From an uncultured Robinsoniella sp. (GTDB lineage: Bacteria; Bacillota; Clostridia; Lachnospirales; Lachnospiraceae), in contig UQGG01000030.1 of assembly GCA_900540475.1 (NCBI GenBank), positions 23,946 to 87,945 of the forward strand: DNA of 64,000 nt, in the 5' to 3' direction. A program made the position numbers and the translations under genes. This document shows positions 47,601-52,600 of the stretch, piece after piece. Under the pieces are notes generated by a model. It had not been told where the DNA came from, did no database searches, and saw only the letters and a program-made list of their open reading frames with translations. Within the stretch, counting starts at the first letter, position 1. Every line of letters begins with the position of its first letter.

Positions 47601-48962
47601 GCAAAATGGATGATGCATACCGCGGATGAGTCAGAAGGACAGTATACATTGCCTGTATTAAGAGGAAATGAATATGTACCGGATGATGAAACCCATTATA
47701 TGGTAGAGGCAGTTCATGATGTATCCATTACAAATGATCCGGTTTCCGGTGATTATGTAGTGAATTGGAGTTATACAGAACAGACGGATCCGTCTGTGGA
47801 TGGATTTGCAATTATGTTATATGATGCAGATCAGAATCCAAAGAGGATACTTACCTTAAGACCCGGGCTGGCGGACCAGACCGGAACGCCAAAAGCAACT
47901 TCTTACAGTTACCACTTCAGTCCGGAGTACTGGGCTGATATCACAAACCGTTTGACGGAGGATACACCATTTGTCTTAAGTGTAGCCGCAGTGAGGGATG
48001 GCAACGAGAGAAGGATGCGGGGCAAAGAAATAGATATCACCTTAGGCAAGACAGAGGGCCTGATAGAAGCAGGTAACTCTTTAGTAATGGAAGCGGATCC
48101 CTTAATCCTAAATAGCAGGAGAGGAAAAATGAGATTTTCCCGGGGATACAGCGGAACGATCGGAGATACGGTAGTTCAATATGCTTATACCCGTTTAGGG
48201 GATCCTTATTCCATGCCATTGGCAGGACAGGGGAATTACCTGGATTGCAGTTATCTTGTTATGACAGCCTATGACCTTGCAGGTGTATCGGTACCCCGTG
48301 TTGCGGCCTGGCAGGCACAGTTCTGTGCCGAACAGGGAAGTGTAGTTTCCAGAGAGGAACTTCAGCCCGGTGATTTAATTTTTTACAGTTATGAAGCTAA
48401 TGGAGATTATATGAATATCAGTCATGTAGCAATCTATGTAGGTGACGGGATGATGATTCATGCGGCTAATTCCGCCAGAGGTACTGTATTAGATCCAATT
48501 GTTGAATCTAATATAAACTTTTACGGAAGACCATATACTGCTGATGCAAATATCAATGCGAATGCAGATATGACGCCAATTGGAACCAACGATGCCGAAA
48601 TCTACCTGGTTGCACAAATCGTAGGTTTGGAAGCCGGCGGGACAGGAGTAGAAGGAATGACTGCTGTTGCAGAAGTAATCCGCAACAGAGTAATGTCACC
48701 ATTATTCCCCAATACAGCTACAGGAGTTGTAGCAGCGCCGGGACAGTTTACAACCTATGCCATGATTGACAGTTATGTACCAACAGCAGAACAGATCTCG
48801 ATCGTTACCCAGGTGATGAACGGAGAATTATCTGTTTTAAATAATTCAGATTGTCTGTATTTCTGCAGCAAAGGTTTCTATGAATCACAGGGAATACATG
48901 ATGGATTCTGGGGAAACATGAATTTGATAGCAGAATATGGAAATTGTTTCTTTGTACCCTGA
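26694..48962 (+). CDS. Giant prepilin-like adhesin with two C-terminal peptidoglycan hydrolase domains
   Basis: A single 7422-codon frame. The leader MMPFMHRYKKRVKNKKG is followed by FTITELAVVLGVLSILIGIV: a class III prepilin with cleavage after G17 and Glu at mature +5. From about residue 785 to 2810 come dozens of GLUG-like NAGGIAG/VGGIIGYA beta-rungs. Further GLUG-like blocks, each opening with a PYxIxxxxxLYxxS-type lead-in, begin near 3360, 4265 and 4985. Homologous modules lie at about 5210-6500. A Thr/Glu/Ser/Lys stalk occupies about 6570-6930, then an FN3-like segment. The end carries an NlpC/P60 domain (C7185 in LDCSYL, H7244, H7256) and a SleB/Hydrolase_2 domain (Glu7313 in GLEAGG). 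There is no LPxTG motif. The start is fixed by a near-perfect AAAGGAGGTGA at 26677-26687. It is probably PilD-processed and pilus-linked; the hydrolases may open or grip the wall (inference). Confidence 0.9.
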   Translation: MMPFMHRYKKRVKNKKGFTITELAVVLGVLSILIGIVAFNAVRIANQAYMARADDTAQVIYMAMQSSLTDLKVQGKFDEEFSNANRGTEFFDVPEEAIKGGTVDGIDYPGVTFPGVAEGSADEAAKKQELIDSKNLVYMELSKDDSEESALLYRLLEPYISDKSILDYSILVEVNLNNKTVRCAFYSERTDSLSYNETSLSESVLKSKENVLLRDRGALEDKRQGYYGAQGIGEAENLGLLENAYVKVNNDDMLTIEWGEIGPVNDAGGVTDDKRKKFINMTYDISIVNAVDTSKVYYKIKDVTAYNSGDTYITPGSTVTTEASGDVRGPMPVYDLYSYDKNKGVNNALKTNLMVPFYTEELQGDGSMKSYDGSDPTSTFKHRLSYYVPADKAGDKQYGVFRLVLDSISDDSDDKLSVNKKYPSIPWNENFKVIVEGKYKGEGFTGSMNVSSGEENAYTEAKTVNPAENIYVMGVRGGTVWEEAKAYLANRENRNLSNMWYGLGYARHLSNLRYILNDKADPTDPAYVQSKAGNFQNFMLNDDIDWSLQKLGREEVSQPGGGNKVYHRLVVSNASGNDLTTTDVSKLRILQPISANKQNAAEADRTEGFEGSFTSTVKKDTAGKIEYQKRADGTDLEYEVTDSLGVTKKEKIPVYQNYKLSNLKISNTYTDPLNPADLAKNNRVGLFEIIGKQGTIKNFTIEGITAYGKDYVGSVAGEFQGFGKNITLLKNEKNNYHTKMVESASGVKSEERLKDSGGNEIVLKPYKYEAADPKFSGNTIKAEGNYAGGIAGMLTIGDPAVIGDGKSGVLVDTANGNRFISLYDGKIDEVNQTQKPALGNASRKDLNGISVKADNNAGGIAGVADKKTVITKAVNTGEVTAEQYNAGGIAGSIEEGSTFSGLDKTAGSTDEQYVIRNYEYVTGTGTTAVKTYKSEYSNYGIIQAEINAGGITGSVEGPLNPKQHYDVVIENTANAGPVLATGSYAGGIAGQIQGYQVTLQNVVNKADVAAIDSTVTGGAGIIGYAGGITAAAGKEFKLSGAVNLKTETGKIIEDIKIGGVPVMKPGISAVSYAGGIIGLADDRVEISNLLLPYNIGNLTANTIIQVSNSANITTKGSYAGGIAGALTKDVTLNVGGTTQAQEKPVYNEGTVSAGDSYAGGITGVAAGKVEIKNVENRYNTVTKPKIEAVGSYAGGIAGSVTSEADADLFPGATESTDTEVEILVLKSLPSISVDPTTGVVDPVLGYYTNTMPVSTTGISGNNAGGIAGKLNTTGVIRNVFNAGAVTASQANAGGIAGYISSAVTITYDEKLIEARMNHANSMATNEGSVNAYRNAGGIAGNISDGDAVIHNAFNRGNITATGEDAGGIAGLIQERQPRGTNALPDKFILAYSQDILDNVVIPAEAGKGIFYTNSGSVQAANNAGGIIGDSHADVKNVFNRGSVSTRIDGNAGGIVGNMNRDTATAALPMVIFNEGYLAKRLISRAEAGAVPIYNNAGYVWANTENAGGVAGHSEHTDILNMFNCGNVTAYTYSAGGLAGSITEGNIRHDADVAEKVFAGRIFTNQGNITASIDNAGGVVGAGVDTNINNVFNNGTVQTSNRDNAGGIAGDLKGDMQNIAISVDAAIAISMLEHGMYTNQGNITARNSNAGGIVGRAANAVSITDTYNTGTVKSLYNSNAGGIAGQVIGEIQIESREATASKTLEKKVSTNQGNITANQSNAGGIVGSAEGHVTIRDVFNRGTVNAAVGNNAGGVAGFLSGKGTIEHRKSIVIGGIGNPDSVLNDYFMTNQASVTAGGDNAGGIAGKVVGVGSADADRAIIKDVYSGISTAAGATPLSINARSNAGGVVGRLIDTDINNDVSVDTAISKGIYTNNSTVTASRSNAGGIVGNADGRDRADDRFNYMSYASVDSIKTGSGLEQNSFNISDVYNAGNITAGSLNAGGIFGIGGDGKYSNKENRVVDMIAKGMSTNTGNVRANTANAGGIFGYASEKFEISASAKDYQGNDTDADITDLFNRGKISAQYNAGGVAGKAVKLDLKYSKKVLTDAANAKDPDNFLFTNTNQVSADYDNAGGIIGDANICILQDVFNSGMTGTYEQVQNSGAQGVISAGQDNAGGLVGRADAMSISYSKLISDQIINNRAYVYTNLANIRAGRDNAGGIIGNGRGSVQLLDTYNMGQITAGRNNAGGIAGQLYDKGTGDIVSDKKDSADKDVADLSGIDVKLNQTVKAEDTNIDGTAVKDLKKAKKVSYITYQTITTGPDTPDAPYQNRYTNAPKAATVKASAADNITAGNNNAGGIAGYITGNPGNIRVENTFNTGAEKSGNAICGIRAKNSNAGGLVGNSVYADITYTFDINPGPSNLNTTDKGDHSTFAPAFNDEAVRKDPYAIPIGGSMTGLHMVANNAQVRASSIDKGASQTTAQGLVDFSTGDQYNLTSQNAGGAVGYMEGGRIERVYSLKGEVVSPENVGGVVGFAKNALVKQVTRMDGEDISLTTKVAKGSGNFIQRGSRNVGGIIGYAYDGTQVLDTRNYNSVTGRTNVGGIIGYAGTSVEVTLAQNLKAVNGKAYSAEDLKTDTASITLPGYESAQLDKSNADGSYIGGIVGRGDNSVIVTMSKNDPLITEEFKDLQEDAKFAGKYTLGGNPSNAVTGKSYVGGITGAYGIINYTVNTGQISAVQRAGGISGSGYRITNTYNTGDVIGENRVLYIHDVGHVPGNSTLTEYTQATHIGGIAGELGERTGTGIVQKPETGVYIQSVFNSAQIVRGASYIGGIAGYAVGPVDVSYNSATISAKQTDTGLDDLGVSGTKVGGLVGVMAQDRSKTIKITNSYNTGEIIGTNDRGTLIGFLEGYTDEVIKSERIENSYYLSDNELKYWNSSTSQIDSTFNYGLKPISLPSSTDYDTFVQKTQQLKKDGDPVDPATPLDEKRTDSEYGLRNYSNMVRQYAKVNSSVSVSMEYPAKGEENLKAPLNNKITGTGSANVAASSGSLAAQKVRSAKFVYPWTEDELTLGMDYEFPQLDLAGASLDDSGISEVSLGSFTTNGGQALPGNNQSFTSLDNTKVSYYYNYWPTKAVDYMQSSVEYDDGGNDDNSAYTDGTWTADNTNNTGVAIKFRDNDKYPVKRVTQENVDLVAKFKLSSGALPSYMNFSVYDGHSRGTYNYNNTVFTNTILPKSPVKVYTLAKASTYEYDVPSKKQDIMVNGELYYFYAKDTAGNDPDKFDSVDDITVSVNLSGATNMTIRVNLPCEEMDSYLPASSGYFTMEATKIYDKELGIKPENLAAYDRTSRMFSMHFSNTEIDDVHNDSILDEIPSLDFDDLDDLEYYPQTTAALGSTLLAEDEAAAEPDTYRVETENKLQIRNERHLYNMNLGENMGYAAIGSSYLKYLTRDIELMNNVQLSTSDDGYNGFVIGASNKRMYRMTGSLDGNGYTIGRIRVNRIQNPGNFETGVSIPNTHYALIYDLSGGVVKNLNIGSDSKIVADEAAGLAYFVSNGRTAQNPDPYQDYDNALFENLSPQLPIETGADAKIYDTRVSARISADRAGGFALYTARRFSGSGDVPTTASGREAVKKAVTFTDDNFAGKINGIYGGNDPFMSAGDALARNSSKSAGILLFVSGNRKSEDIDETKPGLNLYPNYRTEAEVNGCQVDREGYVFANNVSAGMICEALYPQNRVGQIGTIRKSSNNGAVVAHEQANGITQGIVSFGTGDTVQQDNCRNESRIQVTYSYNNGIVQTPDGNGLASGIGNYVSEASYCTNNGSVFGKIASGISNYGDKHTVVDLCVNNGYVQGTLAAAGIVAVPSGYGGTAVPNQDVQLKLSNCYNTGNVAVTTNTDNKKAIENSYAGGIVAYASSPKPDSYSWDTLKPTDITDNDDRKTIISNCYNVGTVHYIKDYTADSYISGTFSDNNRNIGGIAGGGLNRFVDIQNCYSLSDPELSIKQLHQAYKLVINGATTNFNWNQVVVNQDPDAKGYNYKLDAVGNTTYGNNVTTMTYMDMMSGDNFKGFDPDVWTLDNQTRDDDGDLLYPFPQFVKRQQVPEYVGDQYLADKPDFAFNTDFNKRKNNIDIETPKTTIETAQVTVKDAVSGTISYQSTPSNYSIQIGGYDPAASYQVTIYDGDAYEKADYAPVIIRKFEIAPGGAVTSGGKLPNYESTTTTEGTMKFFNPANVVFNAGTGTLQILDEEETGWYMPNKGYYTAIVTKSTGNATTADIESKVSDFPDKKGTVNGIAKSAIKGNTSERFQVHFGGDNADGSNIDSQTTFFGLLPTGYSYGTQAKPYYVTDQYSIIGMTTSGIAQDATTGRYYRQTENFTINQPFYEMFEFNGDYDGDGHKITQDNKDIGFISYLRSKDKASFTASVHDLQMQVNATDTSGKKLKNLGKYQEASNYTANLGLIADYADDACLDKITVSGEVRAQGFNSLANVKKYLNNSYTLGGVAGFIRDSEVTDTRNNATLGVNLSRPEADVPLGNGDTLKVKYDLPAALSIETAGIAAYAKDTKFVKVSNNGEIIASQGNHHAAGLVHTMEGSKSQISQSMNGGYIRAHNGTAAGLVKDLRSGQIKQAYNTGKVTALAVASAGGSGTAVGIAADVAGSVTEVYNAGFVSGKYQGSLSRNKGSRGRFTKAYYLKDENFYWGDSTQLPGLPGSMVVTDDKDLELYLGFGRAPNEYWAFADNKHEDYVTTPADPDNGIDEVYQDTYALTYAEITDAAAMAAKGFDMTTGSADKTWKLDPNPANDTINSSNLLLRDYAKDPYPLPQFTQYEHKTRKDLNFPLLFGAAQETGKTPYGSSDKKLKYEPYDPVVDKGKTETFKDTIKVDLNNVSTTARYKVLVYEGDAIAEDVKKQEKQKLFVTIEKKYVDLRNPGNLSNISNLNNMQYSKIYADGQSGYYYEVLVRDGYGNEVPAIFANKEFVNNKNEILLNNNVLDRLEEPQKDKPYYSATVVEYQVPGKEQTDENNFYSKFSPHFAKATETQSAPWEFGTAAKPYEIMTQRNLYNISLGGIKHGDSHYLKSHYAQTQDLELKDQKLSVPVQSNQEGTMQEFWKRGIGTAATDFSGTYTGAAAGGTNHKILDNRSASAAKPVGYSIFNGMSKTAKVSNLDYIINKADYRISADAILVKTGAGTISGINLTSAAADTKVKVTTTSPDRFGLIAGEIKAEPGAAEIPAVEKIDIRKEISVENQVSNKEDIGSTVGKITGSANLVDVTSAASLNHTGASGSPASTGGIAGRVTAPAGSTEQAALSLKNVHYLGGKLTVSNAANQRIGGIAGIMEQTDSIIDNASSSADITVNRTNGQGAYGGLIGKLIKSDMNLKNGSATGNIIEDSSTQSYNQGGTFGGIIGDVQEVKNIEFTNVTAGSFDAAAGKSATQIQVVNSGSYEAVLGGIIGKAVMAAPGSTAAPNRLVMKNVTNNSSLNLTNAKGSSRIGGILGYAVNYTVEMEDTASLGNIEISRNYTNGLGTYGGMIGKLEKSTIALTNGTASGSIKDTVGTQSANHGGSFGGIIGEALEVPEIAFTNVTAGSYDTAANKSTSQIQTFNSGSYEAVVGGMIGKAVMASAGSAAAPNKLVMENVTNNSSLSLNFAVNNSRAGGILGYAKNYQVEMKTIKNLGDIDIERNQTNGLGTYGGVIGKLEKSAIAVTDAAAAGNITVKGAQSYNQGGSFGGIIGETSEVSSITLKKVTAGSYDDAAAAPATQIAIPDSGQKVLNAGGIIGKAAADTAAASNTIQMEGVVNNSTIQLTTSANDSKMGGIIGSEQGFAVELKDVQNRGNLNALHISDTNVLYSGGFIGKAQGGSILIEDTGTDKSNVVNSGNTSINSIFVNTSADLTTVYAGGGIGSAVSVPLTVKGFVNQGNIEITGPGKTGKMAGGIIGLSDQSEVTIGDSISSGNISLKQISGKGSFGGLVGRISRADISVTDSMASGSISHKDTTYAVSQEGTYGGIIGETSEVSEITLNGVTAGSYNTADMKPATQINVSNSNRHVVSVGGIIGKVSNPSTAADAKNKVTMDGIVNNSSLQLANPQTESKLGGILGEMHSYSVIMKNTQNRGDLTVTGLGDESVLYSGGFIGKAQNGDVEITDTDDTDASNVQNEGTISIGKTPRSATTAGYLYAGGAVGYADQTPLSVHGFRNAGGIAITGSSAGTNFYGSTAAGGVLGSVTQSDVEMDDNISAGNIALSNTNGQGSYGGLVGRSEQGKLSIKDSAASGSIQQNGSNPVNTLGTSIGGIIGELNEAAEVKLKKVTAGSYDDTDPDSQTKLFVQNTDRHMLSLGGVIGKAAASDNSANVITLQGVTNNSNLFLEKPATESKLGGIIGHLNGYTVNMKNTVNIGNLEVTKLGDESVLYSGGFIGKAENGNVLIEDSDDTGNSNVRNTGNTVIDLEVQNPKADTFTPGTVYSAGAVGYADETMLELFGVRNEGNVEVTGENQHANFYGAGIAAYAADSAYPTAPPTTRFIVQNALNQGNIQDNRDKSDPDEVPARADGIAKAGGIASEILYKSGVDISYNHNAGGIKADMAAGIVHTLDEDSLPFSTVRYNINVGTIDAGTHENGADITAMWQLPVKVDVNGDKYNGRGEKLTTAPPDEGEEDAETPETTSVKAKKQKNKADKKVETTAETTAQTTESPAEKQTGQDTESEKVTKQLASDESAAETKKIPETEDVKDTKKASETESMKETKAVPETESQTTAKKAPETESQTAVKKAPETESQTAVKKAPETEKVKKSSAALRSAAVTEIQTVPETEEETNMDSTLEVESSERVRAGSRSGEVSVIDINPETEAEESKESAEMHPEIQEKETRSKSRTGSGSGTATEGTSESKSSTESEILTETETESETVTESQSMSETESESESETSFETESNTESETSTETETETETETETDPPEPPKPAIAQYYNIGLEDMVRPEQSEGTDTTDTTDTIDTTGTTETDESEEEEPEAESAILLSLAQMQDLDTLKDKSGWDDTLIEGVNPADPDTPAKWMMHTADESEGQYTLPVLRGNEYVPDDETHYMVEAVHDVSITNDPVSGDYVVNWSYTEQTDPSVDGFAIMLYDADQNPKRILTLRPGLADQTGTPKATSYSYHFSPEYWADITNRLTEDTPFVLSVAAVRDGNERRMRGKEIDITLGKTEGLIEAGNSLVMEADPLILNSRRGKMRFSRGYSGTIGDTVVQYAYTRLGDPYSMPLAGQGNYLDCSYLVMTAYDLAGVSVPRVAAWQAQFCAEQGSVVSREELQPGDLIFYSYEANGDYMNISHVAIYVGDGMMIHAANSARGTVLDPIVESNINFYGRPYTADANINANADMTPIGTNDAEIYLVAQIVGLEAGGTGVEGMTAVAEVIRNRVMSPLFPNTATGVVAAPGQFTTYAMIDSYVPTAEQISIVTQVMNGELSVLNNSDCLYFCSKGFYESQGIHDGFWGNMNLIAEYGNCFFVP
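29047..35130 (+). repeat. GLUG-like glycine-rich repeat array, first block
   Basis: The DNA motif AATGCCGGAGGAATTGC and close variants recurs every 100-250 bp in frame, encoding NAGGIAG or NAGGIVG. The later part shifts to VGGIIGYA/VGGVVGFA. Typical rungs pair this motif with xNxGxVxA strands, as in GLUG-motif autotransporter-like adhesins. The spacing is irregular, so this is a protein solenoid rather than a strict DNA tandem repeat. Confidence 0.85.
42330..46200 (+). repeat. Second repeat block: five homologous VTAGSYD modules
   Basis: The marker VTAGSYD (or VTAGSFD/VTAGSYN) occurs at 42741, 43230, 43716, 44547 and 45399. The spacings are 489, 486, 831 and 852 bp, all multiples of three. 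Each module also has GGIIGE, NNSxLxL and KAxxxGNV-type strands. The last two modules carry an extra segment (VLYSGGFIGKAQNGDV) that accounts for the longer period. Confidence 0.82.
46701..46830 (+). repeat. 36-bp tandem repeat in stalk
   Basis: Units begin at 46701 (39 bp), 46740, 46776 and 46812 (36 bp) and encode KAPETESQTAVK. They are near-identical at DNA level, so copy number could vary without breaking the frame. Confidence 0.85.
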
Positions 48963-48981
48963 CGGTACGAGGACAAATCGG

Positions 48982-49024
48982 AGGCACTATGATTATATGA
49001 TTATTATAATTATAGTGCCTTTTA
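48982..49024 (+). terminator. Terminator after giant gene
   Basis: AGGCACTAT and ATAGTGCCT form the stem, extended inward by ATTATA/TATAAT with one bulge, and are followed by TTTT. It lies 20 bases after the stop codon of the giant gene. Confidence 0.82.
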
Positions 49025-49077
49025 TAATAATACGGTTATACAAGGGAGACAAGTATATACAAAGGAGAAAAGTTTAT

Positions 49078-49452
49078 ATGGAAAGCAGAATATTATTAAA
49101 AATTACAAGCATTCTTATGATTATTATGGGAGGAATAACTCTGATCTATCATCTTGTGCTGTTTGATGGGATTGGATTATTCACAGAAGGTTTATTATCT
49201 AAAATCGTTTTAACAACATTATTTATTTACAGCGGTTATGCAATTTTAATGATTGTATCCGGTATTTTAGGTTTGGTATTTAACAGGCGGGATGACAGAA
49301 TGAATGTGATCCGAATACTGGGAACTATTATGTTTATCTTACAGCTATTAGGCGTTGTTGGCGTGTTGCTTTCGGGCGATAATATCCTGACCAGCATACT
49401 GGGGCTTTTATTGCCAGGCTTATATATTTTAGGAGCAAAGGATTATTATTGA
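49078..49452 (+). CDS. Small four-helix membrane protein
   Basis: A 124-residue very hydrophobic protein with about four membrane helices (residues 6-26, 38-66, 76-98, 103-118) and a charged cytoplasmic loop NRRDDRMNV. No family was recognised with confidence; it resembles small DUF-type membrane proteins common in Firmicutes. The frame extends upstream to 48937, but that would overlap the giant gene and the terminator. AAAGGAG at 49061-49067 supports ATG 49078. Confidence 0.78.
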   Translation: MESRILLKITSILMIIMGGITLIYHLVLFDGIGLFTEGLLSKIVLTTLFIYSGYAILMIVSGILGLVFNRRDDRMNVIRILGTIMFILQLLGVVGVLLSGDNILTSILGLLLPGLYILGAKDYY

Positions 49453-49691
49453 TTTTTATTTTGAAAATAACCGGTTCATTATTTGCCGGATTCTATAGAT
49501 TTGAGTGGGTATGAAAGTTGCTTAGTATTTTTAGAAGTGTGGGATCGGCGTTTTGATAAATTCATCTGCTGCAGTGATTTTGCTGAGACATCTGCAGGTG
49601 ATTTTATAAATTTATAAGAATAGGGGATGATGATATGAATGTATTTACGTGAAACAAGAAGCTGAGAATTACATAAGAAAAGGAGAGAAAT
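49453..49691 (+). other. Intergenic region before LRR/MucBP gene
   Basis: 239 bp. I see no riboswitch core, RNA gene or strong promoter. AAAAGGAG just before the ATG at 49692 is the ribosome site. There is a small ATG/stop mini-frame near 49636, probably not meaningful. Confidence 0.5.
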
Positions 49692-52600
49692 ATGGAAAAC
49701 CGAAAGAGACAGTTAATGATGTTAATCTGTTTTCTGGCAGTTTTTGTATCCGGTATCTGTATGATGCAAATGGAAACATTGGCGGCCCCATCTCAAAAAA
49801 GTTTCTGGGATGTGGAGGATATCAATCCGGTATCCAATCCTGCAACAGAAAACTGGTTGACTACATTAATTGCAAAACAAATTGTAGGTTCGCCGAAACC
49901 TACGCCTTCGCAGCTTACCCAGGAACAATTTGACTCTATTGAGACACTTGTTATTAAAACCGTTCCTGGCAGTGGGAAAACACCCTGGGAAGCACCAAAA
50001 GAACTGGCTAATCTCAGGAATCTGAAAGAAATTGAATTTCAGGCATTAACAACAGAAAGCGCTTTTAATAACACGCCAAATGAAATGTTTGAGATTCCTT
50101 CCCTGAAAAAGCTAAAAATCTCGTATTATAAGGGGAATTTTCCCGCAAAATTATGTTTGGCTACTCAGATTGAAGAACTTGAGCTGCTCAACGGGTCAGG
50201 AACTTTAGGAAGCAGTAAACAAACGGTGATACCGCAGGAATTCGGAAATTTAGTAAACCTCAGGCGTTTGAATATTCAGGAGACGATGAGTAATCTTTCA
50301 TTTCCGGCATCAATAGGGAATCTGGTAAATTTACAGTCGATTGAAATATCCGATGGAGAAGGGGTTATATTTCCGGATGAAATCGGAAAACTACAGCAAT
50401 TGGAAATTTTCAATACAGCAAATGTAGTAATGGATGAATTTCCGGCTGGACTCACCAACTGTAAAAATTTAAAAGAACTGTCCCTGTATGGAAGACACTA
50501 TACGGAAATACCCGAACAGATCTCGGATCTGGCGAATCTGGAGAGGCTGGAATTACTGTTTCTGCCCACTGGATGCAGGATCCCGGACAGCATCGGACAG
50601 CTGACAAAACTAAAATACTTATCCACATATAGCGTCTATTATAATGACCTGGATAAAGAGGTTGGAATCACACAGCTTCCGGAAAGTATTGGAAATTGTA
50701 CAGAGCTGGAGGAATTGAACTTAACAGGGGCGTCTATCACGTCTTTGCCAAAATCAATTACCAAACTGAAAAAGTTAACAAAACTGGATTTAAGCCAATG
50801 TTTAAATCTGAAAAGCCTGCCTGCAGATATCGGTGAATTAACCGGACTGACTCAATTGGATATGGAAATTATCCTTCCCAATATTGGTCAGCTCAGCACC
50901 TTGCCGGATTCTATCGTAAATCTGACGAATCTGACCGAAATAAAAGCAGGACAGCAGCAGCTGAAAAGCCTGCCGGAGCAAATCGGAAAGATGAGCGGTT
51001 TAACGGCGATCTATGTAGAAGGAAACCAGCTTACCAGACTGCCGGATTCTATCGGCCAGCTGAAAAATCTGGGCATACTGCAGGCACAGAGAAATAATCT
51101 GGTAGAAATACCAGCGTCAATCGGAAATCTGTCCCTGGGGCAGTTGTTTCTCCAGGGCAATCAGCTAACCTCATTGCCGGAAGAAATTTCTGAGCTGGAA
51201 GGAAGCAGCTGGATGGGGCAGGTCGCAATTGATTTAAGTAACAATAAGTTTAAAACCGTTCCCGATATTTCGCTGTTCAAGAAAGCAACCGTTGCATCCT
51301 TAGATTTATCAAATTGTGAAATCGAGGAATTGGGCGATTGGACGCAGGAGGACGGGAGACCGGGAGCACTCAATGGGTTTTATGCAAATCAAAGAGTTGG
51401 CGTATCCGTAAACTTGTCCGGTAACCGCATATTGAATATACCGGAGTCATGGGAAGGAAAGGTTGTTCCCTCCAGTACAGTTCTTAAGGGACAGACAACG
51501 AAAGTTACGGCACAATATAATGCAAGTACCAAAAAGGCAGTTTTAACAAATCCGCTTCAATACCATGGCGGAAAGCTCCCAATTGACAAATATACTATTT
51601 CCGGCGGAGGTAAATACGACTATAATGCCTATACGTTTACCTGGGATAATGCAAAACCCGGAGATATGTATACCATCACTTTTGATGCCAAGTCGATTTA
51701 TAATTCCCAGGGAGAAAAGCTATCACAATATTCCGGAACGTTCTACGTGAGCGTGGGTGAGGGAGCACAGACTGGACATACACTTAAACTGACAGCCAGA
51801 AATGCCAAAGGCGAGGATATAACCAGTCAATGGCCGAAGAGCTTTAATAGCAGCTACGAAGTATTCCCGGATGAAACCATACAGTTTAAATTACCGGGTA
51901 TCTCAGGATATACATTAGCAGCTCCAAGTGGTGAATTTGTTCAGGGAACCGGAAGTATATCAGCAACAGATGGATTTATCAAGATTTCTAAAATCACCCA
52001 GAACAGTGAAGTAGTATTCCATTATGTAAAGGGACTGCATCGTATACAGGTAGTACCGGTTGAAGATGGAACGACCACAGATCTGACAGGATTGGCGGAA
52101 GATCCGAACTATCAATTCAATTATGAAGTAGAAGAGAACGGATCCATAACTATCCATGCACCTCAGATTAAAGGTTATACGATAAAAGGTGACAGCCAGA
52201 TAACCCTGGAAGGGGTAACTTCGGACCGGATAGTGAAATTCACTTATACCAGAAACCAGGTAGAAGAAAAAGTAAATATATCTATACGGGTAGAGGATAG
52301 CGATGGAAACGACTTAAGTGTATTAGTGGACCAGATCGTCACACCTTTAAAAAGGGAAGTGGCAAAGGGAAGTAATGTAAGAGTAGAAGCCCCAGTGATA
52401 AGCGGATATAAAATTCATGGAGATAGCTTCAAGGAATATAATCCAATCACGAAGGATGAAAGGGTAACATTTACGTACAAAAAGGATTTGCAAGTGACAA
52501 TCCAGGTAAAAGACAGTGATGGAAAAGACCTGTCGAAACTGGTGAATCAGGAAACGAATCCGTTAGTGATACCAGTGTCCAAGGGAGACAATGTAAGAGT

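Noticed and set aside
49649..49933. Plus-strand 94-codon frame overlapping the start of the LRR gene
   Set aside because: Out of frame with the signal peptide and LRR coding sequence, which has the better start and ribosome site.
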